Shown: positions 8,623 through 17,297 of the stretch, one piece after another
Numbering within the stretch: position 1 is the first letter of the stretch
Layout: each line of letters starts with the position of its first letter
Assembly (NCBI GenBank): GCA_016463225.1
Contig: JAEMRT010000004.1
Coordinates: 62,001-126,000, forward strand
Source of the DNA: Sphingopyxis sp.
GTDB lineage: Bacteria; Pseudomonadota; Alphaproteobacteria; Sphingomonadales; Sphingomonadaceae
Direction: 5' to 3'
DNA: 64,000 bases
Notes under the pieces: model-generated
Database searches by the model: none
Told to the model about the DNA's origin: nothing
What the model saw: the letters and a program-made list of their open reading frames with translations, nothing else
Made by a program: the position numbers and the translations under genes

Positions 8623-9405
8623 TCAGCGCAGTGCCGACTGCGGTGTGGGGTCGAGGTGGAGGATTTGCGGCGCACGCTCCTCCGCCGCACCCAGCGCCGC
8701 CGCGATATCGCGCTGCCAGTGCTCGCTTTGTCTCGCCCGGGCCAGTTTATCGGCGAGGTCGGCGTGGCTTTCGCCGCGCACAAACCAAACGAACAGTTTT
8801 CGGTCCTCCCGAACGGGCAGCTGCGGAAAATTGTTCGGCGCGTCGACCGGCACATAAGCGCCGAGCACATTGATACCGGCGGATTCCAGGGCCGGCCTCA
8901 TTCGATCGCGAAACAGACCGACGAAACCCTCGTCCGGGCGCTTCCACAGATATTCGATGATGGCCCAGACAGCCTTTGGCGGTGTGGCGGCGCTACGTGC
9001 CGCCGGCGGTTCAAATTTCAGTCCCGGCGCCGCGGGGCGGAGCAGCAATACGTTGTCATTGTCGATCAGCATGGGGTTGGCGGCGTCGCGGTTCGCTTTC
9101 CAGACCGGCCCGAAGTAAAAGCTGTTCAGCGCGCGCTCGCGCGCCGACATGTCGGCGAAGGCGCGGATCCAAGTAAAGCGATCCCCGTCGTCGCGGTCGC
9201 GAAACTGGCCCATCAGCCGCATGCCGACGGCCTCCTGACTATCGAGAAGCTTGTCCTCGAACAGTGCCACAAACGCATCGCGCGTGCCGGGCTCCAATTT
9301 ATACTGCCGCAATTCGATGACCTGGGCATCGTCTGTTTCCGATGCGTGCGCCCCTGCGGTAGCCAGTGCTGCCACGACGGCTCCTTTGATGAGAAGTTTG
9401 AACAT
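8623..9405 (-). CDS. NIPSNAP family protein, exported
   Basis: MFKLLIKGAVVAALATAGAHA signal peptide, then VIELRQYKLEPGTRDAFVALFEDKLLDSQEAVGMRLMGQF. Confidence 0.75.
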   Translation of the reverse strand: MFKLLIKGAVVAALATAGAHASETDDAQVIELRQYKLEPGTRDAFVALFEDKLLDSQEAVGMRLMGQFRDRDDGDRFTWIRAFADMSARERALNSFYFGPVWKANRDAANPMLIDNDNVLLLRPAAPGLKFEPPAARSAATPPKAVWAIIEYLWKRPDEGFVGLFRDRMRPALESAGINVLGAYVPVDAPNNFPQLPVREDRKLFVWFVRGESHADLADKLARARQSEHWQRDIAAALGAAEERAPQILHLDPTPQSALR

Positions 9406-9464
9406 GCCCCGCTTCTGGCGTAACATTACAGACGGGTCAACCTGTTTTGCATATGCTTATGCGA

Positions 9465-9800
9465 TCGTTGGCGTGCTGGTCCGATCCCGGCGTTCTTCAA
9501 AATCGTCGCTGTGGAGCAGATAGACTTTGATGAGTCGGGTTTTCCGGCGAGGATCAGCGGCCATTTCGCCGTGAGACCGGCGTCGGTGTCGATGATGTAG
9601 CAGGCGTCATTGTCGACGAGCGGCTGTCGCGGACCCGCTGGATCTCACCCAGGCGACGCGGGCGGGCGACATGTCGCCTGCCACGTAGAAAACGCGCGGC
9701 CTGAAACCCCGGCCGTCGAACCAGCGTCCACCGGTGAATGCGGTTGTCCTGCCACCGGCTGCGACGCCGGTCCTCCGCTTCGGTGCGCGCGGGGCGTGGC
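9465..9800 (-). pseudogene. Decayed amidohydrolase remnant
   Basis: Reverse-strand pieces in different frames: TAFTGGRWFDGRGFRPRVFYVAGDMSPARVAW; NDACYIIDTDAGLTAKWPLILAGKPD; RKTRLIKVYLLHSDDFEERRDR. Confidence 0.5.
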
Positions 9801-10006
9801 GACGAATTGTCGAATTCAGACCTTCCCATGATCATTATCCCGTGGCCAAAATAGCCAATGAGGAAACGCCCCGGTCGACCGAGGGAGATGCCGGCCCGTT
9901 CGGACTTAATTCGAAAATTGCGAAAAACTGCCACTCCACAGCAGCCTGCAAGCACAATGCACAATGATGCTGGCAGATTTGTGCGCTGCAGCGTAAAGGC
10001 GCAAGC

Positions 10007-10588
10007 ATGAAGATCGCGATCATCGACACCAGCACGACGCGCGCCGCCATCATTTCGGATGGCCTGCGCGAGGCCGGGCTCGACGATCTGGTTGTGATCG
10101 ACGCGGCGGGTCCGCTGGCCGCCCAGATCGAAGCGGCTCAGCCCGAAGTCGTCCTGATCAACCTCGAAAATCCCAGCCGCGACCTGCTCGAGGATTTCTT
10201 CGCCATGTCGCGCGCGCTGGCGCGGCCGATCGCGATGTTCGTCGACCAGAGCGATGCCGAGGCGACCGGCGCCGCGATCGATGCCGGGGTGTCGGCCTAT
10301 GTCGTCGACGGGCTGTCGAAACAGCGGATCAAGCCGGTGATCGACCTCGCGATCCGCCGTTTTCAGGCCTTTTCGCGGCTGCAACGCGAGCTCGACGAGG
10401 CGAAAAATGCCCTCGTCGAGCGCGCGACGATTGATCGCGCCAAGGCCATCCTGATGAAACGGCGCGCGATCGACGAACCCGACGCCTATGCGCTGCTGCG
10501 CGGTCAGGCGATGCGCACCAACCGCCGCATTTCGGAAATAGCGGAAGCGATCGTGACCAGCGACGCACTGCTGGGAGACATGGAATGA
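10007..10588 (+). CDS. nasT: ANTAR-domain response regulator / RNA-binding antiterminator NasT
   Basis: Receiver-like N-terminus and C-terminal ANTAR domain (LVERATIDRAKAILMKRRAIDEPDAYALLRGQAMRTNRRISEIAEAIV); next to nasS and nitrate genes. Confidence 0.9.
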   Translation: MKIAIIDTSTTRAAIISDGLREAGLDDLVVIDAAGPLAAQIEAAQPEVVLINLENPSRDLLEDFFAMSRALARPIAMFVDQSDAEATGAAIDAGVSAYVVDGLSKQRIKPVIDLAIRRFQAFSRLQRELDEAKNALVERATIDRAKAILMKRRAIDEPDAYALLRGQAMRTNRRISEIAEAIVTSDALLGDME

Positions 10589-11796
10589 GCGCCGAGACGT
10601 TCCGCATCGGCTTTCTGCCGCTGGTCGATGCCGCGCTGCCGATTCTGGCGCACGAGCTGGGTTTTGCGGCGCGCGAAGGCGTGCAGATCGAGCTGGTGCG
10701 CGACATGACCTGGGCGACGGTGCGCGACCGCCTGCTCTATGGTCATACCGATGCGGCGCACATGATCGCGCCGCTGGCGATCGCCACCGCGCTGGGCCGC
10801 GATCGCCCCGCGGTGCCGATGGCGGTGCCGTTCGTGCTGGGGCTCAACGGCAATGCCGTGACCTTTTCAACCCAGCTCGCCAAGGATGTCGGGCTGGGCG
10901 AAACGCTGGGCGATCCCGCAACAATTGGCGCGGCGCTGCAGCGCGTGGCGGCGGCGCGTAAAATTGCCGGCAAGCCGCTGCGCTTCGGCGTCGTGCATCG
11001 CTACTCCAGCCATAATTATATGCTGCGATACTGGCTCGCGGGGGTGGGCATCCGCCCCGATATCCATATCGACATCGTCGTCACCAGCCCGCCCTTTGCC
11101 GCCGACGCGCTGGCCGCCGGCGAGGTCGACGGCATCTGCGTCGGCGAACCGTGGAACTCGATCGCCGTCGAGCGCGGCGTCGGCCATATCGCGCTCGCCA
11201 CCGCGCAGATCTGGCGCCGCGGCGTCGAAAAAGTGCTCGCGCTGCGCGAAGCCGTCGTCGACGACCGCCGCGACGCGGTCGAGGCGCTGCTGCGCGCGCT
11301 CCACGCCGCCGCCGCCCATTTCGTCGAGCCCGGCACCGCCGAGGACAGCGCCGCCATTTTGGCGCGCCCCGAATATCTGGATGCCTCGCGCGATGCGGTG
11401 CTGCGCGCGATCACCGATCGCATCCGGCTGACCCCCGGCGGCGAACCGATCCATTTTCCCGATTTCATGTTCCAACACCGCGAAGCCGCCAACTTCCCCT
11501 GGCGAAGTCAGGCCGCCTGGCTCTATTCGCAGATGCTGCGCTGGGACGCGGCAACCTATGCCGCTGCCGACGCCGCAACCGCGACCGCGGTGTTCCGCCC
11601 CGACATCTATCGCGCCGCGCTCGCCGGGTCGGGGGCGCCGCTGCCGGGGGCGAGTTCGAAGCTGGAGGGCGGCATCGATACCCCGCTCGGCGCCGGGTCG
11701 GTGCAGGGGCGCCTGCTGCTCGGCAGCGACCGGTTTTTCGACGGTCGCGCCTTCGATCCCGACGATATTCAAGGCTATCTTGCCGATCTTCCCTAG
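10585..11796 (+). CDS. nasS: NrtA/CmpA-type nitrate-binding protein, NasS-like sensor
   Basis: FRIGFLPLVDAALPILAHELGFAAREGVQIELVRDMTWATVRDRLLYG; no obvious signal peptide; overlaps nasT stop. Confidence 0.85.
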   Translation: MSAETFRIGFLPLVDAALPILAHELGFAAREGVQIELVRDMTWATVRDRLLYGHTDAAHMIAPLAIATALGRDRPAVPMAVPFVLGLNGNAVTFSTQLAKDVGLGETLGDPATIGAALQRVAAARKIAGKPLRFGVVHRYSSHNYMLRYWLAGVGIRPDIHIDIVVTSPPFAADALAAGEVDGICVGEPWNSIAVERGVGHIALATAQIWRRGVEKVLALREAVVDDRRDAVEALLRALHAAAAHFVEPGTAEDSAAILARPEYLDASRDAVLRAITDRIRLTPGGEPIHFPDFMFQHREAANFPWRSQAAWLYSQMLRWDAATYAAADAATATAVFRPDIYRAALAGSGAPLPGASSKLEGGIDTPLGAGSVQGRLLLGSDRFFDGRAFDPDDIQGYLADLP

Positions 11797-11866
11797 TTTT
11801 TATTTTATGCTGCACCTGCGAAATAACCGCTTGCGGTCGGGCCGCGAATCAGGCAGCTTAAAGGCA

Positions 11867-11921
11867 CTCGGCAAGGCTGCCGGGGCAGGATAAAGCGGCT
11901 ACGGCTCCAACGACGGGGCCG
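11867..11921 (+). promoter_or_regulatory. Dual-hexaloop ANTAR-type RNA element in narK leader
   Basis: P1 CTCGGC-AAGGCT-GCCGGG (11867-11884) and P2 CGGCTCC-AACGAC-GGGGCCG (11902-11921); both 6-nt loops have A1 and G4. Confidence 0.7.
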
Positions 11922-11993
11922 GTCCGCGCGGCAGGCGGGAAGCCTTTTCCCGTAATCCAACAGGCAATGAAGCCGTCAGGATGCGCCCGCGTG

Positions 11994-12016
11994 GCCGCCG
12001 TCCTGGCGGCTTTTTT
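11994..12016 (+). terminator. Intrinsic terminator / attenuator upstream of narK
   Basis: GCCGCC-GTCCT-GGCGGC followed by TTTTTT, about 28 nt before the ATG at 12045. Confidence 0.8.
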
Positions 12017-12044
12017 ATTGCCCGTCACACGAAGGGGACGGACG

Positions 12045-13280
12045 ATGACGACGGCACATGCGGGGGCGGCCACAGCGCCCAAATCGAATTTCTGGTCCAG
12101 CGGGCACTGGCCGACGCTGGTCGCGGCGTTTCTGTACTTCGACCTCGCCTTCATGGTGTGGGTCATTCTCGGGCCCCTTGCTCCCGCGATTTCGGCCGAT
12201 CTCGGCCTCAGCCCGGCGCAGAAGGGGCTGATGGTCGCGGTGCCGACGCTCGCCGGGGCGCTGCTGCGCGTCGTCAACGGCCTGCTTGTCGATCGCATCG
12301 GTCCCAAGCGCGCCGGGGCGATCAGCCAGGTGGTCGTGATCGCCGGGCTGTTCCTCGCGTGGTTGATGGGCGTGACCAGCTTCACCGGTACGCTCGCGCT
12401 CGGCGTGGTGCTCGGCTTTGCCGGGGCCAGCTTTGCGATCGCGCTGCCGCTCGCCAGCCGCTGGTACCCGCCCGAGCATCAGGGCAAGGCGATGGGTCTC
12501 GCCGGGATGGGCAATTCGGGCACCGTGCTCGCAGCCCTGTTCGCCCCCGGCCTTGCGGTGATGTTCGGGTGGAACGCGGTGCTCGGCCTCGCCTGTATCC
12601 CGCTCACCATCGTCTTCTTTATCTATCTGGTCATGGCGAAGGACGCGCCGAACGCGCCCGCGCCCAAGAAGCTCGCGCATTATTTCGAGCCGCTCAAGAC
12701 CGCCGACGCCTGGTGGCTGATGGCCTTTTACTCGGTGACCTTCGGCGGCTTCGTCGGACTGGCCGCTTCGCTACCGATCTATTTCACCGACCAGTTCCAC
12801 CTGACCCCGGTGATGGCGGGCTATTGCACCGCGGCCTGCGTCTTCGCTGGGTCGCTGGTGCGGCCGATGGGGGGCGCGCTCGCCGACCGGATCGGCGGGG
12901 TCAAGGCACTGATGATGGTCTTCGTCGTCGCCGCGCTGGCGCTCGCCGGGGTGCCGCAGGCGGACACCCTGCCCGCCGCGCTCGGGCTGTTCGTGATCGC
13001 GATGCTCGCGCTCGGTACCGGCAATGGCGCGGTGTTCCAGCTCGTGCCGCAGCGCTTTTCGGCCGAGATCGGCGTGATGACCGGGCTGGTCGGCATGGCG
13101 GGCGGCATCGGCGGCTTCTACCTTGCTTCGTCGCTCGGCTTTGCCAAGCAGTGGAGCGGCAGCTTTGCGCCGGGCTTTTACATCTTCGCGGGACTTGCCG
13201 TCGTCGCCCTGATCGGCCTGCTGTTCGTGAAAAGCCAGTGGCGCAGGGCCTGGGGCGCCGCCGAAGGCGTGCGGATCTAG
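12045..13280 (+). CDS. NarK/NasA-type MFS nitrate/nitrite transporter
   Basis: 12-TM-like hydrophobic pattern, nitrate-porter motifs (GLAGMGNSGTV, GNGAVFQLVPQRF); start at MTTAHAG. Confidence 0.9.
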   Translation: MTTAHAGAATAPKSNFWSSGHWPTLVAAFLYFDLAFMVWVILGPLAPAISADLGLSPAQKGLMVAVPTLAGALLRVVNGLLVDRIGPKRAGAISQVVVIAGLFLAWLMGVTSFTGTLALGVVLGFAGASFAIALPLASRWYPPEHQGKAMGLAGMGNSGTVLAALFAPGLAVMFGWNAVLGLACIPLTIVFFIYLVMAKDAPNAPAPKKLAHYFEPLKTADAWWLMAFYSVTFGGFVGLAASLPIYFTDQFHLTPVMAGYCTAACVFAGSLVRPMGGALADRIGGVKALMMVFVVAALALAGVPQADTLPAALGLFVIAMLALGTGNGAVFQLVPQRFSAEIGVMTGLVGMAGGIGGFYLASSLGFAKQWSGSFAPGFYIFAGLAVVALIGLLFVKSQWRRAWGAAEGVRI

Positions 13281-13282
13281 CC

Positions 13283-14485
13283 ATGGCCCGCACTCTCATT
13301 CTCTTGCTGGCGCTCGCGCCGGCCGGGGCGGCGCATGCCCAAAGCGTCCAGCTCAAGCCGCTCGGCGAAGCCCGCCTCCGCTATGAAACGGTCGATCAGG
13401 ACGGTCTGGCCGCCAACGCCGAAGCCCTGACCCTGCGCCTGCGCGCCGGGGTCGAGGCCAGGGCGGGGCGCTGGTCGGCGCTGGTCGAGGGGCAAGGCAA
13501 TCTGGCGATTGTTGACGATTATTTCGACGGCCTCCACGGTGCCACAACCCGGCCGATCGTCGCCGATCCCGGAAACATCGCCCTCACCCGCGCCCAGCTG
13601 CGCTACGCCTCGCCCGCCTTCGCGGTGACCGCGGGGCGGCAGCGAATCGGTTTCGACGACGAGCGTTTCGTCGGCAGCGTCGGGTTCCGCCAGAACGGCC
13701 AGAGCTATGACGCGGTGCGCGCCGAGGTGACGCCGGTGAAGGGGGTGAAGGCTGACCTTGCCTATGCGTGGAGCGTGCGGACGATCTGGGGCATCGACGG
13801 CGCGGGGGCGCGGCAACAGGCGGTGTCGGGCGACAATGTCTTCGCCAATGTCGGCGCCCAGACCCCTGTCGGCAAGCTCAGCGGCTTTGCCTATCTCGTC
13901 GATCAGGACGAAACGGCGATGCAGGGTTTCCGCATGTCGAGCCAAAGCTATGGCGTTCGCTTGGACGGATCGAAGCCGCTCGGCAAGGCGAAGATCGCGT
14001 ACCAGCTGAGCTATGCCCGCCAGTCCGACTGGCACCGCAACCCCAACGACTACAGCGTCGACTATTATCTGGCCGACTTCGCGGTCGATCTTGGTGGCCC
14101 CCGGGTCGGCGCCGGGTACGAGATACTCGGCGCCGACAACGGGATATCGCTCACCAGCTTCCAGACCCCGCTCGCGACGGGGTTCAAATTCCAGGGGTGG
14201 GCCGACAAATTTCTGGTCACCCCGCCCGATGGGGTGCGCGACCTCTATGCGAGCGCGGGGTGGAGCTGGAAAGCGATCGGTCCACTGAAAGCCGTCACCG
14301 TGCAGGCGGCCTATCACGATTATCGCAGCGACCGCGCGAGCCGTTCCTATGGCGACGAGATCGACCTGCTGGCGAGTGCGAAGCTTGGCAAGATCACAGG
14401 CTCGGTGCGCTACGCCCACTACAGCGCCGACAGCTTCGCCACCGACACCGACAAATTTTGGCTGCAACTGGACTGGACGCTGTGA
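13283..14485 (+). CDS. Alginate-export-like outer membrane porin
   Basis: MARTLILLLALAPAGAAHAQ signal peptide, KPLGEARLRYETVDQDGL N-terminus, VTAGRQRIGFDDERFVGSVGFRQNGQSYDAVRAE, terminal beta-strand WLQLDWTL. Confidence 0.75.
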   Translation: MARTLILLLALAPAGAAHAQSVQLKPLGEARLRYETVDQDGLAANAEALTLRLRAGVEARAGRWSALVEGQGNLAIVDDYFDGLHGATTRPIVADPGNIALTRAQLRYASPAFAVTAGRQRIGFDDERFVGSVGFRQNGQSYDAVRAEVTPVKGVKADLAYAWSVRTIWGIDGAGARQQAVSGDNVFANVGAQTPVGKLSGFAYLVDQDETAMQGFRMSSQSYGVRLDGSKPLGKAKIAYQLSYARQSDWHRNPNDYSVDYYLADFAVDLGGPRVGAGYEILGADNGISLTSFQTPLATGFKFQGWADKFLVTPPDGVRDLYASAGWSWKAIGPLKAVTVQAAYHDYRSDRASRSYGDEIDLLASAKLGKITGSVRYAHYSADSFATDTDKFWLQLDWTL

Positions 14486-16962
14486 TGGAACACCGCCCCC
14501 TCAAACCCGAGACCGACACGCGCGAACATCTGGTCGTGATCGGCAACGGCATGGCCGGGTGCCGCGCGGTCGAGGAACTGCTGGCGCGCGACGCCGACCG
14601 GTATCGCGTGACGATTTTTGGCGCTGAACCGCGGGTCAATTACAACCGCATCATGCTCTCGCCGGTCCTCGCGGGTGAAAAAAGCTTCGACGACATCGTG
14701 ATCAACGATGCCGACTGGTATGCGACGAACGGCATCGCGCTGGTCGCGGGCGATCCGGTCGCCGCGATCGACCGGGCGGCAAAAACGGTGACGACGCGCA
14801 GCGGCACCACCGAAAGCTATGACCGGCTGTTGATCGCGACGGGCTCCGATCCCTTCATCATCCCGGTGCCGGGCAACGACCTGCCCGGCGTGATCGCCTT
14901 TCGCGACATGGACGATGTCGACACGATGCTCGCGGCGGCCGATGCCGGCGGCGATGCGGTGGTGATCGGCGGCGGCCTGCTCGGGCTCGAGGCCGCACAT
15001 GGGCTGAGCCTGCGCGGCATGAAGGTCACCGTCATCCACCTGATGCCGACATTGATGGAGCGCCAGCTCGACGAAGCGGCGGGCTGGTTGCTCAAAAACG
15101 CACTCGAAGCACGCGGCCAGACGATCCTGACCGGCGCCGACACCGCTGAGATCGTCGGCGACGGCAAGGTCGAAGGGGTGAAGCTGAAAGACGGAACGCT
15201 CATCCCCGCCAGCCTCGTCGTGATGGCGGTCGGCATCCGCCCGTCGGTTGCCCTCGCCCGCGATGCCGGCCTCGCGGTCGGGCGCGGAATCCAGGTCGAC
15301 GATCATATGGTGACAAGCGACCCGCATGTGCTCGCGGTCGGCGAATGCGTCGAGCATGACGGGCAGGTTTATGGCCTCGTCGCGCCTTTGTGGGATATGT
15401 GCCGCAGCCTTGCCGACGGGCTCGTTGAAAAACCGACGGGCTATCGCGGCTCGGTGACCTCAACCAAGCTCAAGGTGTCGGGGATCGACGTGTTTTCGGC
15501 GGGCGATTTTTCGGGCGGCGACGGGTGCGAGGACATTGTGCTGCGCGACGCCAGCCGCGGCATCTACAAGCGCGTGATCGTCAAGGACGACCGCATCGTC
15601 GGCGCGGTGCTCTATGGCGATACCGCCGACGGCAGCTGGTATTTCGATCTTCTCAAGAAGCAGGAAGACGTCTCCGACCTTCGCGACCTGTTGATCTTCG
15701 GCCAGGCCTTCGCCGCGGGAGGGGGCGCCGCGGACCCTAAGGCGGCCGTTGCAGCGCTCTCGGACGATGCCGAGATTTGCGGCTGCAACGGCGTCACCAA
15801 GGGCCAGGTCGTGTCGTGCATCGCGAAAGGCGCGCGCAGCCTCGACGCGGTGCGCGGCACCTGCAAGGCGTCGGCGAGCTGCGGCAGCTGCACCGGGCTG
15901 GTCGAAACCCTGCTCGCGCTAACGCTTGGCGACGAGGTGCAGGCGGGTCCGAAGACGATGTGCAAATGCACCAGCTTCGGCCACGACGACGTCCGCCGCG
16001 AAATTGTCGCGCAAAGCATGCGCTCGATCCCCGAGGCGATGCAGAAGCTGCACTGGACGACCCCCGACGGCTGCCCGTCGTGCCGTCCGGCGCTCAACTA
16101 TTACCTGCTCTGCGCGCTCCCCGGCGACTATGTCGACGACCAGCAGAGCCGCTTCGTCAACGAGCGGCTGCACGCCAATATCCAGAAAGATGGCACCTAT
16201 TCGGTCGTCCCGCGCATGTGGGGCGGGCTGACTAACCCGACCGAGCTGCGCGCGATCGCCGATGTCGTCGAGAAATATAATGCGCCGATGGTCAAGGTGA
16301 CCGGCGGCCAGCGGCTCGACATCTTCGGGATCAAGAAAGAGGATCTGCCCGCGGTATGGGCCGACCTCAACGCCGCCGGGATGGTGTCGGGGCATGCCTA
16401 TGGCAAGGCGCTGCGCACCGTGAAAACCTGCGTCGGGTCCGAATGGTGCCGCTTCGGCACGCAGGATTCGACCGGACTGGGGGTCAAGATCGAGCGGATG
16501 AGCTGGGGCAGCTGGATGCCGCACAAGTTCAAGATCGCCGTGTCGGGCTGTCCCCGCAACTGCGCCGAGGCGACGATCAAGGATTTCGGCATCGTCTGCG
16601 TCGACAGCGGTTACGAGCTGCACGTCGGCGGCAATGGCGGGATTCACGTGCGCGTCACCGACCTGCTCTGCAAGGTCGCGACCGAGCAGGAGGCGATGGA
16701 TTATTGCGCTGCCTTCATCCAGCTCTACCGCGAGGAAGCGCGCTATCTCGAGCGCACCGCACCGTGGATAGAGCGTGTCGGCGTCGAGCAGATCAAGGCG
16801 CGAATCGTCGACGACGCAGCGGGCCGCGAGGCGCTGCGCGCGCGTTTCCTCTACGCGCAAAGCTTTTCGCAGGACGACCCCTGGGCGCAGCGCGCCGAGG
16901 GCGCCGAGGCCGAACATCATGCGCCGATGGCGCGCTTCACCCCGCAGAAGGAACCGGCATGA
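14485..16962 (+). CDS. nirB: Assimilatory nitrite reductase large subunit
   Basis: VVIGNGMAGCRAVEELL FAD domain, BFD-type CGCNGVTKGQV, siroheme/4Fe-4S TCVGSEWCRFGTQDS...SGCPRNCAEATIKDFGIV. Confidence 0.95.
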   Translation: MEHRPLKPETDTREHLVVIGNGMAGCRAVEELLARDADRYRVTIFGAEPRVNYNRIMLSPVLAGEKSFDDIVINDADWYATNGIALVAGDPVAAIDRAAKTVTTRSGTTESYDRLLIATGSDPFIIPVPGNDLPGVIAFRDMDDVDTMLAAADAGGDAVVIGGGLLGLEAAHGLSLRGMKVTVIHLMPTLMERQLDEAAGWLLKNALEARGQTILTGADTAEIVGDGKVEGVKLKDGTLIPASLVVMAVGIRPSVALARDAGLAVGRGIQVDDHMVTSDPHVLAVGECVEHDGQVYGLVAPLWDMCRSLADGLVEKPTGYRGSVTSTKLKVSGIDVFSAGDFSGGDGCEDIVLRDASRGIYKRVIVKDDRIVGAVLYGDTADGSWYFDLLKKQEDVSDLRDLLIFGQAFAAGGGAADPKAAVAALSDDAEICGCNGVTKGQVVSCIAKGARSLDAVRGTCKASASCGSCTGLVETLLALTLGDEVQAGPKTMCKCTSFGHDDVRREIVAQSMRSIPEAMQKLHWTTPDGCPSCRPALNYYLLCALPGDYVDDQQSRFVNERLHANIQKDGTYSVVPRMWGGLTNPTELRAIADVVEKYNAPMVKVTGGQRLDIFGIKKEDLPAVWADLNAAGMVSGHAYGKALRTVKTCVGSEWCRFGTQDSTGLGVKIERMSWGSWMPHKFKIAVSGCPRNCAEATIKDFGIVCVDSGYELHVGGNGGIHVRVTDLLCKVATEQEAMDYCAAFIQLYREEARYLERTAPWIERVGVEQIKARIVDDAAGREALRARFLYAQSFSQDDPWAQRAEGAEAEHHAPMARFTPQKEPA

Positions 16963-17297
16963 CCGCAGAGTGGCTCGACATCGGCTGGGTGAACGAGATC
17001 CCTGTTCGCGGCAGCCGCACCGTGCAGGTCGACGGCGGCGACGACATTGCGGTGTTTCGCACCGCCGAGGGCAAGGTCTTCGCCCTCCTCGACCGCTGCC
17101 CGCACAAACATGGGCGCCTCAGTCAGGGCATCGTTCACGGCGGCGCGGTCGCCTGTCCGCTGCACAACTGGCAGATTTCGCTGTCGACCGGCGAAGCGCT
17201 CGGCGACGACAAGGGCTGCACCCCGACGGTGCCGGTCAAGATCGACGGCGGCCGCGTCCTGATCTGCCGCGCGAGCACGTTGAAGGCGGCCGCCTGA
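16959..17297 (+). CDS. nirD: Nitrite reductase small subunit
   Basis: Rieske CPHKHGRLSQGIVHGGAVACPLHNWQISLSTGEA; 4-bp overlap with nirB. Confidence 0.93.
   Translation: MTAEWLDIGWVNEIPVRGSRTVQVDGGDDIAVFRTAEGKVFALLDRCPHKHGRLSQGIVHGGAVACPLHNWQISLSTGEALGDDKGCTPTVPVKIDGGRVLICRASTLKAAA

Noticed and set aside
9980-10006. Sigma-54-like TGGCAGATTTGTGCGC upstream of nasT
   Set aside because: GG/GC spacing is off by one from the -24/-12 consensus.
11981-13282. N-terminal 434 codons of the 834-aa plus-strand ORF
   Set aside because: Out-of-frame shadow of narK; the real porin gene starts at 13283 with a signal peptide.
13768-14484. N-terminal extension of the 1064-aa ORF
   Set aside because: Shadow of the porin; nirB starts at 14485.
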